Source: an uncultured Bacteroidales bacterium (lineage in GTDB: Bacteria; Bacteroidota; Bacteroidia; Bacteroidales; UBA932). Taken from it: a stretch of DNA of 5,123 bases. The position numbers were made by a program, and so were the translations under genes. Shown one piece after another: positions 1 to 5,123 of this stretch (its first letter is position 1; each line of letters begins with the position of its first letter). The stretch is from the NCBI GenBank assembly GCA_937906795.1, contig CALCUQ010000181.1, positions 1 through 5,123 on the forward strand, given 5' to 3'. The notes beneath the pieces were generated by a model. The model saw nothing but the letters and a program-made list of their open reading frames with translations. It made no database searches and was not told where the DNA came from.

Positions 1-230
1 GTCAGACTACTCACGGCCAGCACAACCGTGCTCGCAAGCCTGGTTCAATCGGTGCATGTTCTTACCCTGCAAAGGTGTTCAAGGGTATGCGCATGGGCGG
101 CCAGATGGGCGGTGACCGTGTGACTACACACAACTTGCAAGTATTAAAAGTAATTCCCGAGCACAACATCCTTATGATTAAGGGTTCTGTTCCGGGTTGC
201 AAAGGTTCAATCGTAATAATTGAGAAATAA
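1..230 (+). CDS. rplC: 50S ribosomal protein L3, C-terminal part (5' end outside window)
   Basis: This is the last 75 residues of large-subunit protein L3, which binds the 3' domain of 23S rRNA early in assembly and reaches toward the peptidyl-transferase centre. The reading frame uses codons starting at position 3 and ends at the TAA at 228-230. Recognisable L3 landmarks are the loop HGQHNRARKPGSIGACSYP, then KVFKGMRMGGQMGGDRVT, and the C-terminal strand segment ILMIKGSVPGCKGS. From memory of the E. coli sequence, the residue aligned to its methylated Gln150 (second Gln of GSIGQNQTP) is Ser here. The TAA shares its last A with the ATG of rplD (TAATG), so the two genes are probably translationally coupled. 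The start and N-terminal half lie left of the window. The identification is firm from motifs and gene order. Confidence 0.97.
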   Translation, partial: QTTHGQHNRARKPGSIGACSYPAKVFKGMRMGGQMGGDRVTTHNLQVLKVIPEHNILMIKGSVPGCKGSIVIIEK

Positions 231-859
231 TGGAACTCGCAGTATATAATTTTAAAGGAGAAGACACTGGTCGCAAAGTTCAATTGAACGACGAAGTGTT
301 TGCAATCGAAGCCAACGAGCATGCCGTATATCTCGATGTTAAGCAATACTTGGCTAACCAACGTCAAGGTACTCACAAATCAAAAGAGAAATCAGAGGTT
401 GCTTACAGTACTAAGAAAATCGTAAGACAAAAAGGTTCAGGTGGTGCACGTCACGGAAGCATCAAAGCTAACATTTTTGTTGGTGGTGGTAGAGTTTTTG
501 GACCAAGACCAAGAACATATGGTTTTAAATTAAATAAAAAGCTAAAACAATTAGCTCGTTTCTCAGCTTTATCTTACAAAGCAAAAGAGAACGTTATTAC
601 AATTGTAGAGCCATTTGCTATGGAGGTACCTAAATCTAAAGAATTGCTAAACATCCTTAACAACATTAAGGCTAACAGCAGAAAAGTTCTTTTTGTACTT
701 CCTGAGAATTCAAATAATATTTACTTATCGTCACGTAACTTGGAGAATGTTAAAGTTATCAACGTTAACGAGATTAACACATACGATATCATGTGTGCTT
801 ATTCTTTGGTATTTGTTGATGGTACTCAAGACACTCTAAAAGCTGAGTATGGACGTTAA
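230..859 (+). CDS. rplD: 50S ribosomal protein L4
   Basis: L4 is a 23S rRNA-binding protein whose long internal loop lines the peptide exit tunnel. The 209-residue length is close to the usual 200-210. The globular N-terminus (residues 1-40) is followed by the basic, glycine-rich tunnel loop, about residues 44-104. That loop shows RQKGSGGARHGS (66-77) and GGGRVFGPRPRTYGF (85-99), both family hallmarks, then the C-terminal alpha/beta part with VLFVLPEN (153-160). The ATG at 230 overlaps the rplC stop by one base, which fixes the start and implies reinitiation after L3. In E. coli, L4 also represses its own S10 operon through the mRNA leader. That leader would be upstream of this window, so this role cannot be judged here. 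Confidence 0.98.
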   Translation: MELAVYNFKGEDTGRKVQLNDEVFAIEANEHAVYLDVKQYLANQRQGTHKSKEKSEVAYSTKKIVRQKGSGGARHGSIKANIFVGGGRVFGPRPRTYGFKLNKKLKQLARFSALSYKAKENVITIVEPFAMEVPKSKELLNILNNIKANSRKVLFVLPENSNNIYLSSRNLENVKVINVNEINTYDIMCAYSLVFVDGTQDTLKAEYGR

Positions 860-873
860 AAAAACCGAGAACG

Positions 874-1164
874 ATGGGAATTTTAATTAAGCCTTTAGTA
901 ACAGAGAAGATGACGATTCAAGGCGAGAAATTGAATCGTTACGGTTTTGTAGTTGATCGCACAGCTAATAAAATTGAGATTAAAGCTGCGATTGAGCAAT
1001 TGTATGGTGTAACTGTTAAAGATGTTAATACAGTTAACTACCACGGAAAGAAAAAGAGCCGCTTTACAAAAGCGGGTTTATTAACAGGCCGCGCAAATCA
1101 CTATAAAAAAGCGTATGTGACATTAGCCGGTGAAGATAAGATTGATTTCTACAGCAACATTTAA
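874..1164 (+). CDS. rplW: 50S ribosomal protein L23
   Basis: L23 sits at the exit of the peptide tunnel and is the docking site for trigger factor and the signal recognition particle. The 96-residue protein is of normal length for the family. It begins MGILIKPLVTEKM, the expected strand and helix start, and contains the conserved middle segment NKIEIKAAIEQLYGVTVKDV (residues 32-51). The basic extended loop NYHGKKKSRF follows (55-64), and then the KKAYVTLAGEDKIDFY strand (78-93). The gene starts 14 bases after the rplD stop. There is no clear Shine-Dalgarno sequence, only an A-rich stretch. The rplB start follows its stop after 3 bases, which suggests coupled translation. Confidence 0.98.
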   Translation: MGILIKPLVTEKMTIQGEKLNRYGFVVDRTANKIEIKAAIEQLYGVTVKDVNTVNYHGKKKSRFTKAGLLTGRANHYKKAYVTLAGEDKIDFYSNI

Positions 1165-1167
1165 GAG

Positions 1168-1992
1168 ATGGCAGTACGTAAATTTAAACCGGTAACTCCC
1201 GGTCAAAGAAATAAAGTAATCAGCGCATTCGACGATATTACTTGTACAGTACCAGAGAAATCATTGTTGACTCCACTTAAGAAAACTGGTGGTAGAAACA
1301 ATGTTGGTAAAATGACTATGCGCTATATTGGTGGCGGTCACAAGAGAATGTACCGTATCATTGATTTCTTAAGAAACAAAGATAACTATACCGCTACAGT
1401 TAAAACTATCGAGTATGATCCAAACCGTAGTGCAAGAATTGCATTAGTAGTTTACGGTGACGGTGAGAAACGTTATATCATTGCTCCTAAAGGCCTTCAA
1501 GTAGGTCAGGTTATTGCATCTGGTAAAGGCGTGGCTCCAGAGATTGGTAATACTCTTTATTTGTCAGAAATTCCGCTAGGTACAACAATTCACAACATTG
1601 AGCTAGTTCCTGGTCAGGGTGCAGCTATGGCTCGTAGTGCAGGTTGTTATGCTCAACTTGCAGCTAGAGAGGGTAACCACGCTATTCTTAGATTGCCTTC
1701 TGGTGAGACAAGAATGGTATTGGTAACTTGTAGAGCTACTGTTGGTGTTGTATCAAATGCCGATCACAACTTAGAGTCTCATGGTAAAGCAGGACGTAAA
1801 CGTTGGTTAGGTCGCAGACCTCGCGTTAGAGGTGTTGTAATGAACCCGGTTGATCACCCTATGGGTGGTGGTGAAGGCCGTGCTTCAGGAGGTCTTCCAC
1901 GTTCAAGAAAAGGCTTACCAGCTAAGGGTTATAAGACTAGAAACCCTAAGAAGACTACTAAGAAGTTTATTATCGAAAGAAGAAAGAAATAA
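1168..1992 (+). CDS. rplB: 50S ribosomal protein L2
   Basis: L2 is a primary 23S rRNA-binding protein needed for subunit association and for the structure of the peptidyl-transferase centre. Its 274 residues match the family length. Visible are the OB-fold region with GGGHKRMYRIIDF (55-67) and IEYDPNRSARIALV (81-94). The SH3-like domain carries HNIELVPGQGAAMARSAG (142-159), and the C-terminal tail has GVVMNPVDHPMGGGEGR (222-238). His230 corresponds to the invariant His229 of E. coli. The residue two further on is Met232, where E. coli has His; this HPMGGGEG form is what I recall for Bacteroidota, so it serves as a lineage marker and is not a defect. It starts 3 bases after rplW, and the next gene follows after 24 bases. 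Confidence 0.99.
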   Translation: MAVRKFKPVTPGQRNKVISAFDDITCTVPEKSLLTPLKKTGGRNNVGKMTMRYIGGGHKRMYRIIDFLRNKDNYTATVKTIEYDPNRSARIALVVYGDGEKRYIIAPKGLQVGQVIASGKGVAPEIGNTLYLSEIPLGTTIHNIELVPGQGAAMARSAGCYAQLAAREGNHAILRLPSGETRMVLVTCRATVGVVSNADHNLESHGKAGRKRWLGRRPRVRGVVMNPVDHPMGGGEGRASGGLPRSRKGLPAKGYKTRNPKKTTKKFIIERRKK

Positions 1993-2016
1993 CGGAATTA
2001 AACTGAATAGAGTATT

Positions 2017-2283
2017 ATGAGTCGTTCAATAAAAAAAGGCCCTTATATTGAGGCAAGCCTAGAGAAAAGAATTCTTGCTATGAATGAGTCAGGCAAGAAA
2101 GATGTTGTGAAAACCTGGTCAAGAGCCAGTATGATTTCGCCAGACTTTGTTGGTCATACTATAGCTGTTCATAACGGAAACAAGTTTATTCCTGTTTATG
2201 TTACTGAGAATATGGTAGGTCACAAGCTCGGAGAATTTGCACCGACAAGAACCTTTAAAGGTCACTCGGGTAATCGTAAATAA
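2017..2283 (+). CDS. rpsS: 30S ribosomal protein S19
   Basis: S19 is a small protein of the 30S head that contacts 16S rRNA together with S13 and lies near the A-site tRNA. Its 88 residues are within the usual range of about 88-92. The sequence shows the diagnostic start MSRSIKKGPYIE, the central KTWSRASMISPDFVGHTIAV (32-51), and the C-terminal block VGHKLGEFAPTRTFKGHSG (67-85). No Shine-Dalgarno motif is evident in the 24-base gap before it. It lies in its canonical place between L2 and L22. Confidence 0.99.
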   Translation: MSRSIKKGPYIEASLEKRILAMNESGKKDVVKTWSRASMISPDFVGHTIAVHNGNKFIPVYVTENMVGHKLGEFAPTRTFKGHSGNRK

Positions 2284-2309
2284 TTTAATGAAACACAGAT
2301 TACAGTAAA

Positions 2310-2729
2310 ATGGGAGCTCGTAAAAAATTAATGGCCGAGAGGCTTAAAGAGATAAAAAAACAGACAGCTATTGCAAAGCTGAATGATGTTCCTACCTCTC
2401 CTCGTAAGATGCGTCTTGTTGCAGATATCATTAGAGGTGTTGAGGTTAATCGTGCTTTGGATATTTTAAAATATACAAAGAAAGAGGCAGCTGTTCGTCT
2501 ATCTGTTCTTCTACGTTCTGCAATTGCAAACTGGGAGGCTAAAAACGAGGCTGATAGAAAAGAGTTGGAGAACGGTAATGTTATTGTATCTTCTATTATG
2601 GTAGGTCAGGGAAGATCTCTTAAGAGAATCAGAACTGCACCTCAAGGTAGAGCTGCAAGAATTAGAAAACGTTCTAACCACGTAACAATTATTGTAGGTA
2701 AAAAAGCCGTTAAATCAGAGGAGAATTAA
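2310..2729 (+). CDS. rplV: 50S ribosomal protein L22 (N-terminally extended form)
   Basis: L22 binds all domains of 23S rRNA, and its long beta-hairpin forms part of the exit-tunnel constriction, where macrolide-resistance changes arise in other bacteria. The conserved core runs from about residue 22 (AKLNDVPTSPRKMRLVADII) to the end. The tunnel hairpin is at about 99-122 (GQGRSLKRIRTAPQGRAAR and the following basic residues), with no obvious insertion or deletion in the loop. At 139 residues it is longer than the 110-residue E. coli protein because of a lysine-rich N-terminal extension (1-21) beginning MGARKK. That start is typical of Bacteroidota L22 and supports the ATG at 2310. The end of the gene overlaps a purine-rich GAGGAG just before rpsC. 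All 10 Glu codons are GAG. Confidence 0.97.
   Translation: MGARKKLMAERLKEIKKQTAIAKLNDVPTSPRKMRLVADIIRGVEVNRALDILKYTKKEAAVRLSVLLRSAIANWEAKNEADRKELENGNVIVSSIMVGQGRSLKRIRTAPQGRAARIRKRSNHVTIIVGKKAVKSEEN
2718..2723 (+). promoter_or_regulatory. Possible Shine-Dalgarno sequence for rpsC
   Basis: GAGGAG lies 8 bases before the rpsC ATG at good spacing, inside the last codons of rplV (the Glu-Glu pair before Asn and the stop). It is the only well-placed Shine-Dalgarno-like sequence among the genes of this window. Because the same bases encode two Glu residues, and this genome prefers GAG for Glu, it may be coincidental. Confidence 0.35.
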
Positions 2730-2731
2730 TT

Positions 2732-3502
2732 ATGGGACAAAAAACTAATCCAATAAGCAACAGACTTGGTGTTATCCGTGGCTGGGACTCTAACTGGTAC
2801 GGTGGAACAGACTACGCTGCTAAAATTTTAGAGGATACTAAAATCAGAGAGTATTTGAATGCTCGTTTGGCTAAAGCAAGTCTTTCAAAAATTGTTATCG
2901 AGAGAACTCTTAAACTTATTACAGTTACTATTCACACAGCTAAACCTGGTGTGATTATTGGTAAAGGTGGTCAAGAGGTTGACAAACTAAAAGAGGAGTT
3001 GAAGAAAATCTCTAACAAAGAGGTTCAAATCAATATCTATGAGGTAAAACGCCCTGAGATTGATGCTAATATTGTAGCTAACAATATTGCAAGACAAGTT
3101 GAGGGTAGAGTTTCTTACCGTAGAGCTATTAAAATGGCTATCGCTTCAACTATGAGAGTTGGTGCTGAGGGTATTAAAGTACTTATCAGTGGCCGTCTAG
3201 GTGGTGCTGAGATGGCACGTTCAGAGCTTTACAAAGAGGGTAGAACTCCACTTCACACTTTCCGTGCTGATATTGATTACGCTCTAGCTGAGGCAAATAC
3301 TAAAGTAGGTGTTCTTGGTATTAAAGTTTGGATTTGCAACGGTGAGGTTTATGGTAAGAGAGATCTTACTCCTAACGCTGGTGTAAATGCAAATGCAGGT
3401 TCAGCTAACCAAGGTGGTAGAAACGACCGTAGAGGCGGCAGAAATGACCGTAGAGGTGGTAACCGCAAAGGTGGCAAACGTGCTAATAAAGAGCAAGAGT
3501 AA
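2732..3502 (+). CDS. rpsC: 30S ribosomal protein S3 with basic Gly/Arg-rich C-terminal tail
   Basis: S3 forms the mRNA entry side of the 30S head with S4 and S5 and contributes to the helicase activity of the ribosome. The start MGQKTNPISNRLGVIRGWDS is the typical N-terminus. A type 2 KH domain follows with the GxxG loop in PGVIIGKGGQEV (72-83). The C-terminal domain includes YRRAIKMAI (129-137), GAEGIKVLISGRLGGAEMAR (144-163) and GIKVWICNGEVYGKR (196-210). Beyond about residue 212 the protein continues with a low-complexity tail containing two copies of GGRNDRR and a third degenerate copy, for a total of 256 residues. A GAGGAG eight bases before the ATG may be a ribosome binding site. All 18 Glu codons are GAG. 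The next canonical gene, rplP, is absent; a terminator follows at once. Confidence 0.98.
   Translation: MGQKTNPISNRLGVIRGWDSNWYGGTDYAAKILEDTKIREYLNARLAKASLSKIVIERTLKLITVTIHTAKPGVIIGKGGQEVDKLKEELKKISNKEVQINIYEVKRPEIDANIVANNIARQVEGRVSYRRAIKMAIASTMRVGAEGIKVLISGRLGGAEMARSELYKEGRTPLHTFRADIDYALAEANTKVGVLGIKVWICNGEVYGKRDLTPNAGVNANAGSANQGGRNDRRGGRNDRRGGNRKGGKRANKEQE
3413..3475 (+). repeat. 21-base tandem repeat inside the 3' end of rpsC
   Basis: Two adjacent in-frame 21-base units (3413-3433 and 3434-3454) differ at only three positions, all silent, and each encodes GGRNDRR. A third unit (3455-3475) starts with the same GGTGGTA and has diverged to GGNRKGG. The silent differences show the copies are not a very recent duplication. 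The product is a basic, probably disordered RNA-binding tail on S3. Confidence 0.85.
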
Positions 3503-3522
3503 TTTATTTCTATATAAATTGG

Positions 3523-3560
3523 AAGGGAGGCAGTTTTTTATAAAGCTGCCTCTTTTATTA
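3523..3560 (+). terminator. Rho-independent terminator after rpsC
   Basis: Seven perfectly paired, GC-rich bases (GAGGCAG at 3527-3533 with CTGCCTC at 3546-3552) form the stem. The stem extends inward by a G-U and three A-U pairs to a four-base loop (3538-3541). Outward it can extend through two G-U and two A-U pairs (3523-3526 with 3553-3556). TTTT then ATTAAAT follows on the + strand. It begins about 20 bases after the rpsC stop and ends about 13 bases before the lysO ATG, so it should end the ribosomal transcript here. The opposite strand lacks a U-tract of similar quality, so it is probably one-directional. Confidence 0.88.
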
Positions 3561-3572
3561 AATATCTGACCT

Positions 3573-4556
3573 ATGTTTATTGTCATATCATTAATGTTCT
3601 TGGGTATAGCATTTGGCTATTTTGTCAGGAACATATTTTCTTTTACACATATATCAAAAACAATAATGGTAACAATCTATATGTTATTGTTTTTCTTGGG
3701 AATAGATATAGGTGCAAACAAAACAATAATAAACAACCTCTCAACATTGGGACTGCAGGCATTGGCTATAGCCTTGGCTGCAACCCTGGGAACCTGTTTG
3801 GCAGCTCTTTTTGTGTATAAGGTATTTTTTAAGAAAGAGAGGGAGTGGTTATTGGGCTCAGCCGACAAGCTCTCTCAAACTCAATTGTCGGGAAAAAATA
3901 ATACCCCAAAACAAGAGAGTATCCTTAAAATGCTGCAGGGGAGTTTTGTGATAGTGCTTTTCTGTATTATTGGAATTGCAGTAGGATTGACTGGTATTCT
4001 TCCACAGGATATAAGGGGAGGAAATATTGCAACATGGGTGTTATATGCTTTGATGATTCAGGTAGGAGTGAGCATTGGAGCAGATAAAAAACTTAAGGAG
4101 ATACTTAAAAGTGTAAGTCTGAAAATGCTTGTTTTGCCTGTTGCTACAATGGTTGGTACAATACTTTTTTCTGCGCTGGTAAGTTTATTTATAAGCAGAT
4201 GGAATATAATGGATTGTCTTGCAGTTGGATGCGGCTTTGGATACTATTCGCTATCTTCTATCCTTATTGCAGATTTGAAGAGTGCATCTTACGGAGTTCA
4301 AATGGCGGCAGAACTTGGAACAATTGCTTTAATTGCAAATGTGATTAGAGAAATGATAACTCTTTTGTTGTCTCCTTTATTGTACAGATTCTTTGGAGTA
4401 TTTGCCCCTATTTGTGTGGCTGGAGCTACAGGAATGGATACATCGCTTCCAATAGTTACAAAAGTTTGTGGAAAACATATGGCATTCATTTCTATATTTC
4501 ATGCAGTGATTGTTGATTTTTCTGTCCCTCTTTGGGTTTCATTCTTTGCAAGTTAA
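3573..4556 (+). CDS. lysO: LysO-family lysine exporter (DUF340), inner membrane
   Basis: This is a 327-residue polytopic inner-membrane protein of the family of E. coli LysO (YbjE), which exports L-lysine and the toxic analogue thialysine. Hydrophobic segments lie near residues 1-18, 31-47, 60-83, 122-143, 151-170, 184-207, 213-233, 246-270, 275-290 and 303-325. A polar linker of about 35 residues (86-120) separates the first three from the rest. Family signatures are GFGYYSLSS (221-229), LGTIALIANVIRE (248-260) and ATGMDTSLPIVTK (285-297). Glu260 and Asp289 match the membrane acidic residues Glu233 and Asp261 reported for E. coli LysO. An in-frame TGA at 3567-3569 makes the ATG at 3573 the earliest start; there is no Shine-Dalgarno sequence. 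It lies behind the rpsC terminator, unrelated to translation. No clear promoter is visible, so it may rely on readthrough or a weak promoter in the 70-base gap. Substrate is inferred from the family. Confidence 0.88.
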   Translation: MFIVISLMFLGIAFGYFVRNIFSFTHISKTIMVTIYMLLFFLGIDIGANKTIINNLSTLGLQALAIALAATLGTCLAALFVYKVFFKKEREWLLGSADKLSQTQLSGKNNTPKQESILKMLQGSFVIVLFCIIGIAVGLTGILPQDIRGGNIATWVLYALMIQVGVSIGADKKLKEILKSVSLKMLVLPVATMVGTILFSALVSLFISRWNIMDCLAVGCGFGYYSLSSILIADLKSASYGVQMAAELGTIALIANVIREMITLLLSPLLYRFFGVFAPICVAGATGMDTSLPIVTKVCGKHMAFISIFHAVIVDFSVPLWVSFFAS

Positions 4557-4558
4557 GA

Positions 4559-4588
4559 TTGACTTCACAAATGTTTTTTATAAATTTG
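4559..4588 (+). promoter_or_regulatory. Bacteroidota-type promoter for the serine hydrolase lipoprotein gene
   Basis: TTG at 4559-4561, a spacer of exactly 19 bases, then TAAATTTG at 4581-4588 match the -33 (TTG) and -7 (TAnnTTTG) elements of the primary sigma factor of Bacteroides and relatives. Transcription would begin a few bases after 4588, giving an AT-rich leader of about 30 bases with no well-placed Shine-Dalgarno sequence, as is usual in this phylum. The -33 element lies only two bases after the lysO stop. An AT-rich inverted repeat, ACAAAT (4567-4572) and ATTTGT (4584-4589), overlaps the -7 element. It could be an operator half-site pair or chance. Confidence 0.8.
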
Positions 4589-4624
4589 TAACATAGGAGA
4601 AACAATTTTAAAAACTATACTTAA

Positions 4625-5123
4625 ATGAAAAAAATTTTACTTGTTTGTGCAGTTTTGTTTACTGCAGTTGCTTGTTCAAGCCAGACAGCTGTTAAAGATG
4701 GCAAGATAGATAGAGTATCTCCATCTGAGGTTGGAATGGATCCTCAACGTTTGGCTAAAGTAGATGATATCATTAATGCATCTATTGAGAAAAAAGAGAT
4801 TCCTGGTGCAGTTTTAGCTGTTGTAAGAGAAGGAAAGTTGGCTTATATCAAGGCTTATGGAAACAAGAGTGTTTATCCAGAAGTTGAGCCAATGACAGAG
4901 GATGTTATTTTTGACCTTGCATCTTGCAGTAAAGTAGTGGGTACTGCTATGAGTATGGCTCGTCTATTGGAGCAAGGGGGATACAGACTAACAGATAGAG
5001 TTGATATGTATATTCCAGGTTTCCAACCATATGTAGATCCAGAAACTGGCAAGAAAATCAACATTAGAATTATTGACCTGTTAACTCACTCAAGCGGTCT
5101 TCCTCCATATGTGTCACCAGAGG
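4625..5123 (+). CDS. Serine hydrolase / class C beta-lactamase-like (S12) lipoprotein, 3' end outside window
   Basis: The first 166 residues of a secreted lipoprotein of the beta-lactamase-like serine hydrolase family (penicillin-binding-protein fold, often called Beta-lactamase Pfam family) are present. The N-terminus MKKILLVCAVLFTAVAC followed by SSQ is a short lipoprotein signal with the acylated Cys likely at 17. The -3 residue is Ala, which is tolerated but weaker than Leu. The mature domain starts near SEVGMDPQRLAKVDDII (34-50). It carries the catalytic SxxK motif as SCSK (Ser100, Lys103) inside DLASCSKVVGTAMS, and the family segment DLLTHSSGLP (151-160). The YxN and HxG motifs expected later are beyond the right edge. 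Members include esterases, D-aminopeptidases and peptidoglycan-acting enzymes; the substrate cannot be read from this fragment, and true beta-lactam resistance is not implied. It has its own promoter at 4559-4588. Confidence 0.9.
   Translation, partial: MKKILLVCAVLFTAVACSSQTAVKDGKIDRVSPSEVGMDPQRLAKVDDIINASIEKKEIPGAVLAVVREGKLAYIKAYGNKSVYPEVEPMTEDVIFDLASCSKVVGTAMSMARLLEQGGYRLTDRVDMYIPGFQPYVDPETGKKINIRIIDLLTHSSGLPPYVSPE

Noticed and set aside
62..376. 104-codon open frame on the - strand
   Set aside because: It lies entirely opposite the end of rplC and the start of rplD, which are certain genes; the translation has no recognisable motif.
1..900. Apparent shift from CGT/CGC to AGA arginine codons partway through rplD, as if from recombination
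   Set aside because: Both codon types occur on either side of the supposed boundary and rplW again uses only CGN, so there is no sharp break.
1858..1866. Met instead of His after DHP in L2, considered as a mutation
   Set aside because: HPMGGGEG is the form I recall as normal in Bacteroidota L2, and the functionally discussed His just before it is kept.
2288..2308. Six-codon minigene (MKHRLQ) in the rpsS-rplV gap, ending one base before the rplV ATG
   Set aside because: A start and stop this close together are expected by chance in AT-rich DNA, and no ribosome binding site precedes it. Coupling to rplV is possible but unsupported.
3515..3548. Possible lysO promoter in the rpsC-lysO gap (TAAATTGG at 3515, or TTG at 3519 with TAAAGCTG at 3541)
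   Set aside because: The first lacks a correctly spaced TTG and the second matches only four of six -7 positions and lies within the terminator stem.
3387..3586. Open frames on both strands over the end of rpsC and the terminator
   Set aside because: They are low-complexity shadows of the S3 repeat tail read in other frames and run through the terminator hairpin; they have no initiation signal.
4567..4589. AT-rich inverted repeat after lysO considered as a terminator
   Set aside because: The stem is six pairs, almost all A-T, with an 11-base loop and no following T-run; it overlaps a consensus promoter, which explains the sequence better.
3677..5064. Three 63-codon - strand open frames opposite lysO and the lipoprotein gene
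   Set aside because: All are antisense to well-supported genes and lack family motifs and upstream signals.

Overview
The window is AT-rich coding DNA from a member of the Bacteroidota, most likely Bacteroidales. Three things support this. The ribosomal proteins carry Bacteroidota-type sequence, for example DHPMGGGEGR in L2 where E. coli has DHPHGGGEGR, and an N-terminally extended L22 starting MGARKK. Shine-Dalgarno sequences are nearly absent. The last gene has a textbook Bacteroidota promoter (TTG, 19 bases, TAAATTTG). Genus cannot be resolved from the sequence alone.

Positions 1-3502 hold the front part of the S10 ribosomal protein operon on the + strand, in the classical order: the end of rplC (L3), then rplD (L4), rplW (L23), rplB (L2), rpsS (S19), rplV (L22) and rpsC (S3). 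Intergenic gaps run from a one-base overlap to 26 bases, as expected for one co-transcribed, translationally coupled unit. All the proteins look intact and full length apart from L3, which enters from the left edge.

The canonical operon would continue with rplP (L16), rpmC (L29) and rpsQ (S17). Here rpsC is instead followed within 25 bases by a strong intrinsic terminator, then by an unrelated membrane protein gene of the LysO lysine-exporter family (3573-4556). This break in a highly conserved gene cluster is the most notable feature of the window.

After lysO, a short intergenic region carries the promoter for a lipoprotein of the serine hydrolase / class C beta-lactamase (S12) type. It starts at 4625 and runs off the right edge with its SxxK catalytic motif already present.

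Most of the window is core translation machinery. I found no mobile element, CRISPR array, RNA gene or convincing undescribed system. The points worth checking are the operon break, a repeat-encoded arginine/glycine-rich tail on S3, an almost exclusive use of GAG for glutamate, and the promoter architecture of the last gene.
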